Assembly: GCA_022564135.1 (NCBI GenBank)
Contig: JADFLZ010000013.1
Coordinates: 1-16,480, forward strand
Origin: Candidatus Zixiibacteriota bacterium
GTDB lineage: Bacteria > Zixibacteria > MSB-5A5 > GN15 > FEB-12
Length of the DNA stretch: 16,480 bases
Direction: 5' to 3'
In this document: piece after piece, positions 13,821-16,480 of the stretch
How positions within the stretch are numbered: position 1 is the stretch's first letter
Layout of the letters: each line of letters starts with the position of its first letter
Notes under the pieces: model-generated
The model's input: the letters and a program-made list of their open reading frames with translations, nothing else
What the model was told of the DNA's origin: nothing
The model's database searches: none
Made by a program: the position numbers and the translations under genes

Positions 13821-14033
13821 CTAATTAGGCGGGGCTCCCGGTTTATAAACCGGATTCCCCGCTTTGCTTTTGAACTCAGCCACCCGGTTGATGATTTCAT
13901 CGATATCTTCGGATATAATGATCTTTTTTCCTGTGATCAGGGAAATCATTGTCTCCGGAATTGCTTCCACGAATTCAATCATGTCACAATTGACGACAAG
14001 CTCACTGTTATTTAACCGGGTAACTTTTATCAT
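13821..14033 (-). CDS. flbD: FlbD family protein, 70 aa
   Basis: FlbD is a short conserved flagellar protein of unclear role found between flgE and fliL or motA in many phyla. The sequence MIKVTRLNNSELVVNCDMIE, then FVEAIPETMISLITGKKIII, matches the family closely. The C-terminal tail (residues 57-70, KAGNPVYKPGAPPN) is Pro-rich. The protein should be cytoplasmic. It is not the sigma-54 regulator FlbD of Caulobacter, which has the same name. It starts nine bases after flgE and ends 14 before fliL. Confidence 0.93.
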   Translation of the reverse strand: MIKVTRLNNSELVVNCDMIEFVEAIPETMISLITGKKIIISEDIDEIINRVAEFKSKAGNPVYKPGAPPN

Positions 14034-14042
14034 TACTGATTA

Positions 14043-15992
14043 TTATCTCTTAATATTCACCAGTTCATCCAACATACTGTCAGAAGTTGTAATTATTCTG
14101 GCGTTAGCCTGAAATCCTCTCTGGGCAGTAATCATCTGGGTAAATTCCTGCGCGATATCCACCGCCGAAGATTCCAGGGCGCCTGATGTAATCTCACCTG
14201 AGATTGTAGCACCGGCGATGCCCTCGACCGCCAGACCTGAGTTTGCTGATGGCTGGTACATTGACCGGCCAACTTTCAAAAGTCCTGCCTGGTTGCTGAA
14301 ATCTGCCAGAATAATCTGGGCCAGAATTCGGTTTACACCGTTGGAAAATATTCCGGAGATGTTTCCTGACTGATCTATGGTTATCTTCTGCAGTATACCC
14401 AGGCCATAACCGTTCTGAGAAACTATGGTAGCGGTGTGTCTGCCGGATGCAAATCCGGTCAGTCCGTCATATCCATTGATAGTGCCGGCGTCAACTGAGA
14501 CGCTGATATTTCCGGCGCCATTTTGCGGATCAATTGTAATCGAGTTGGCACCGCCATTGTAATCAAAGGTGTTCAGTGAACCGTCGTTATTAAATAAAAC
14601 ATAGCCCGTTGAGCCAGATGTAATTATTTCATTGCCTAAGGCCGAAGCAGACCACTCCCAGCGATTGTTAAGAATAGACTTAAAAAATTCAATCGAGATA
14701 GTGTGCTTGCCGCCAAGTGAATCATAGACCTGAATCGACGTCGCATGGGTGGTCGGCTCAGTGTCAATTATTAGTTCACTTCCGGCGGCCGTAGGAGACA
14801 GCCCTCCGGTTCCGGTAGTGATTTCTATACCGCCACCGCCGATACCGCTCAAGCCAACGGCCAGACCGCTGGTAGCGTCAAAAACCAGTCCCAACGGTGT
14901 AATGACAGGTCCGGATGCAGCACCGGTACCCTGGTCGGGGTCGAAGTTATCAACTGCTGTTAAGGTTGAGGCAGCGCCTCCGGCAGATACAAAAGTGTTT
15001 CCTGCGCCAGCCGGGATGCCGAATACTAAGTTGATGATATTTCCGGCAACTGAATCAGAGGACTCAAAACTATAACTGACCGGATCACCCGCTCTCTGCC
15101 TGATAATTTCCACTTCGCCTGAACCTGTTAACTGTGCTGTTAATCCATTTATCTGATTAATGGTATTAATCAGATCTTCGATAGTTGAAGTGGCATTTAG
15201 ACCGGCAACAGCTTCAGTTCGGATACCGTCAATTGTTAGTGTAAAGTCATCAAAGGTGGTCACTCCCAGACTTCCCAGACTTGTGGACAGCCCTAAAGCA
15301 CCGACTCCGCCGGTAAACGAAGCATTCTGAGCTTGAATACCGCTAATCGTTATAGTATGTGTGCCGCCAACGCCATCAGCGGCTTTGCCGGATACCGACA
15401 ATACATTTGAAATACCTGCTGTAGTCAGCTTGGCATTTGAATCCGTGGCGGCGGCGTTCAGATTATTTGTTAATGAAATTGACGTCGTTTCGTTGGCTGG
15501 ATCCTGCTGCCCAAAAGGCAGCACCAATTTACCGATTGCAGACAATGACGAGATATTTCCGGTACTGTCTGCCATACGTCCAAATACAAACAGGCCTGTG
15601 GCCGGATCAACCAGCCGCGAAGCTGAGTCGAAACCGAAAGCGCCGGCTCTGGTGTAAAATCTGTTGCCATTATCATCACCAAGGACAAAGAAACCCTGCC
15701 CCTGAATGGCTAGATCAGTGATTTGTCCGGTCGTTTCCAAGCCGCCCTGCTGGAACAGATTATCAATTGTAGAAACCTGCATACCCAATCCAAGCTGCAC
15801 CGGGTTGGTACCGCCGGAAATTGCCGACGGCCTGCCGGCTCCTTTAAACGTCTGCACCAAAGCTTCCTGAAAATTAACTCGACCAGGTTTGAAACCAATC
15901 GTGTTAATATTGGCAATATTATTACCAATTACGTTCATCTTGACCTGATGGTTCTTCAAGCCGGACACACCGGCAAATAGTGATGCCATCAT
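14043..15992 (-). CDS. flgE: FlgE, flagellar hook protein, large form, 649 aa
   Basis: FlgE polymerises to form the hook, the joint between rod and filament. The N-terminal rod-protein motif is typical (SLFAGVSGLKNHQVKMNVIG, NNIANINTIGFK), followed by the beta domain (ITDLAIQGQGFFVLGD). The C-terminal coil (SSAVDIAQEFTQMITAQRGF, QANARIITTSDSMLDELVNI) is complete. At 649 residues it is far longer than E. coli (402). The extra length lies at about 190-400: a segment at about 249-296 (FTLTIDGIRTEAVAG, then TIEDLINTINQI and LTAQLTGSGEVEI) looks like the flagellin hook-IN motif, followed by a Gly/Thr/Ser-rich region. The FlaE-like region lies at about 410-560. The start ATG (15992) has GGAGGA ten bases upstream; a second ATG follows directly. 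Confidence 0.96.
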   Translation of the reverse strand: MMASLFAGVSGLKNHQVKMNVIGNNIANINTIGFKPGRVNFQEALVQTFKGAGRPSAISGGTNPVQLGLGMQVSTIDNLFQQGGLETTGQITDLAIQGQGFFVLGDDNGNRFYTRAGAFGFDSASRLVDPATGLFVFGRMADSTGNISSLSAIGKLVLPFGQQDPANETTSISLTNNLNAAATDSNAKLTTAGISNVLSVSGKAADGVGGTHTITISGIQAQNASFTGGVGALGLSTSLGSLGVTTFDDFTLTIDGIRTEAVAGLNATSTIEDLINTINQINGLTAQLTGSGEVEIIRQRAGDPVSYSFESSDSVAGNIINLVFGIPAGAGNTFVSAGGAASTLTAVDNFDPDQGTGAASGPVITPLGLVFDATSGLAVGLSGIGGGGIEITTGTGGLSPTAAGSELIIDTEPTTHATSIQVYDSLGGKHTISIEFFKSILNNRWEWSASALGNEIITSGSTGYVLFNNDGSLNTFDYNGGANSITIDPQNGAGNISVSVDAGTINGYDGLTGFASGRHTATIVSQNGYGLGILQKITIDQSGNISGIFSNGVNRILAQIILADFSNQAGLLKVGRSMYQPSANSGLAVEGIAGATISGEITSGALESSAVDIAQEFTQMITAQRGFQANARIITTSDSMLDELVNIKR

Positions 15993-16088
15993 AGTGTTAC
16001 ATCCTCCGTTTCTGTGGCTTTGGGCCTCTCCATCAGAATGGAGTCCAACCCGCTACATTGTTTATTATTTATTCTCACTTTTCTTGTC
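15993..16088 (-). promoter_or_regulatory. 96-base flgE leader with hairpin and strong ribosome-binding site
   Basis: CTCCAT (16028-16033) and ATGGAG (16038-16043) pair perfectly around a four-base loop. A GGAGGA ribosome-binding site for flgE lies at 16002-16008. AT-rich sequence lies further up at 16050-16080. No U-tract follows the hairpin, and I see no clear sigma-28 or sigma-54 promoter. The arrangement allows the hook gene to be translated more strongly than its neighbours, as would suit an abundant protein; this is inference. Confidence 0.35.
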
Positions 16089-16480
16089 CTACATTATTAC
16101 AGCCGAATCAATGGCTGTTACTACGCCTTGGCGCAGACTATCTTTGTCAAATACGGTTATGACAGTTTTGTTTTTGACCGAAACTACATAGGCTGAGTCT
16201 TTATCCAGTATCAGTGTTTCCTTAGAACCCTTTTCTTCAGCCTTTGCTATGGCTTTAACCAGACGGCCCACAGTTTCTGCATCCATCTTAATCCCGCGTG
16301 AATATATCCGCGCTTCGGCATGCTTGGAAAACCTAATCGAATCGCCGCCACTTAGCTCAGCTTTGAAAACTTCATTGAAAGATTCTCTATTGCTATTGCT
16401 TTTGCCTGGCGGCTTTAGCCCGCCGGCCTTGTTGGCAATCTCCAAGAGATTTACCGGACGAGGTTGATTGGTTATTGGTA
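16089..16480 (-). CDS. TIGR02530-type flagellar operon protein, 5'-truncated
   Basis: The conserved core matches TIGR02530: IRFSKHAEARIYSRGIKMDA, AIAKAEEKGSKETLILDKDS, and the ending VSVKNKTVITVFDKDSLRQG, then TAIDSAVIM. This small family is found between flgD and flgE in clostridia, spirochaetes and many proteobacteria; its role is unclear. A TTG at 16445 could start a 118-residue form. However, the frame continues open upstream to the window edge (PITNQPRPVNLL before it), with no better start in view, so the true start probably lies outside. The gene should follow flgD, also outside. The protein is probably cytoplasmic. Confidence 0.88.
   Translation of the reverse strand, partial: PITNQPRPVNLLEIANKAGGLKPPGKSNSNRESFNEVFKAELSGGDSIRFSKHAEARIYSRGIKMDAETVGRLVKAIAKAEEKGSKETLILDKDSAYVVSVKNKTVITVFDKDSLRQGVVTAIDSAVIM

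Noticed and set aside
15993..16088. Sigma-28 or sigma-54 promoter ahead of flgE
   Set aside because: I found neither a TAAA-N15-GCCGATAA-like nor a TGGCAC-N5-TTGC-like element at acceptable match.
1..16480. Mobile element or recent transfer of part of the cluster
   Set aside because: There are no transposase, integrase, tRNA or flanking direct repeats, and all genes share strand and close packing.

Overview
This window is almost entirely one flagellar gene cluster. Every supported gene lies on the minus strand, so the cluster reads from the high-coordinate end to the low-coordinate end. The gene set and order point to a flagellated, diderm-type bacterium of moderate GC: TIGR02530-type protein, flgE, flbD, fliL, fliM, fliN, fliO, fliP, fliQ, fliR, flhB, flhA, flhF, fliA. 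This order resembles deltaproteobacterial, clostridial and candidate-phylum (for example Zixibacteria-like) flagellar clusters. I cannot fix the phylum from sequence alone. There are no rRNA or tRNA genes, transposases or CRISPR arrays. The longest stretch without a recognised gene is 206 bases.

Layout in transcription order. (1) 16480-13821: a hook region with a 5'-truncated TIGR02530-family protein, a large hook protein FlgE and the small protein FlbD. (2) 13806-11535: stator-associated FliL and the switch proteins FliM and FliN. FliN carries a repetitive acidic N-terminal arm. (3) 11545-5689: the export gate FliO, FliP, FliQ, FliR, FlhB and FlhA. The only large gap is between fliQ and fliR. 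(4) 5699-3451: the placement/number GTPase FlhF and the flagellar sigma factor FliA. The ATPase gene flhG usually sits between these two in clusters of this kind. Here the space holds only a possible 48-codon reading frame whose TTG start overlaps the flhF stop. (5) 3415-1: a tail of accessory genes. These are an Asp/Asn/Lys-rich disordered protein, a single-pass membrane protein with a helix-turn-helix-like tail, a DUF2225 zinc-ribbon/TPR protein, a PilZ (c-di-GMP receptor) protein, a secreted protein of unknown function and a truncated helical protein.

The genes should work together as hook, switch, export gate and late-gene sigma factor, with a PilZ protein downstream that could couple motility to c-di-GMP. 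The points most worth a second look are the flhF-fliA junction (FlhF with altered GTPase motifs and no FlhG beside it), FlhB with NPTE in place of NPTH, the unusual 649-residue hook protein, and the uncharacterised accessory tail. I see no clear evidence of a wholly new system; the best candidates for undescribed biology are in the flhF-fliA junction and the tail.
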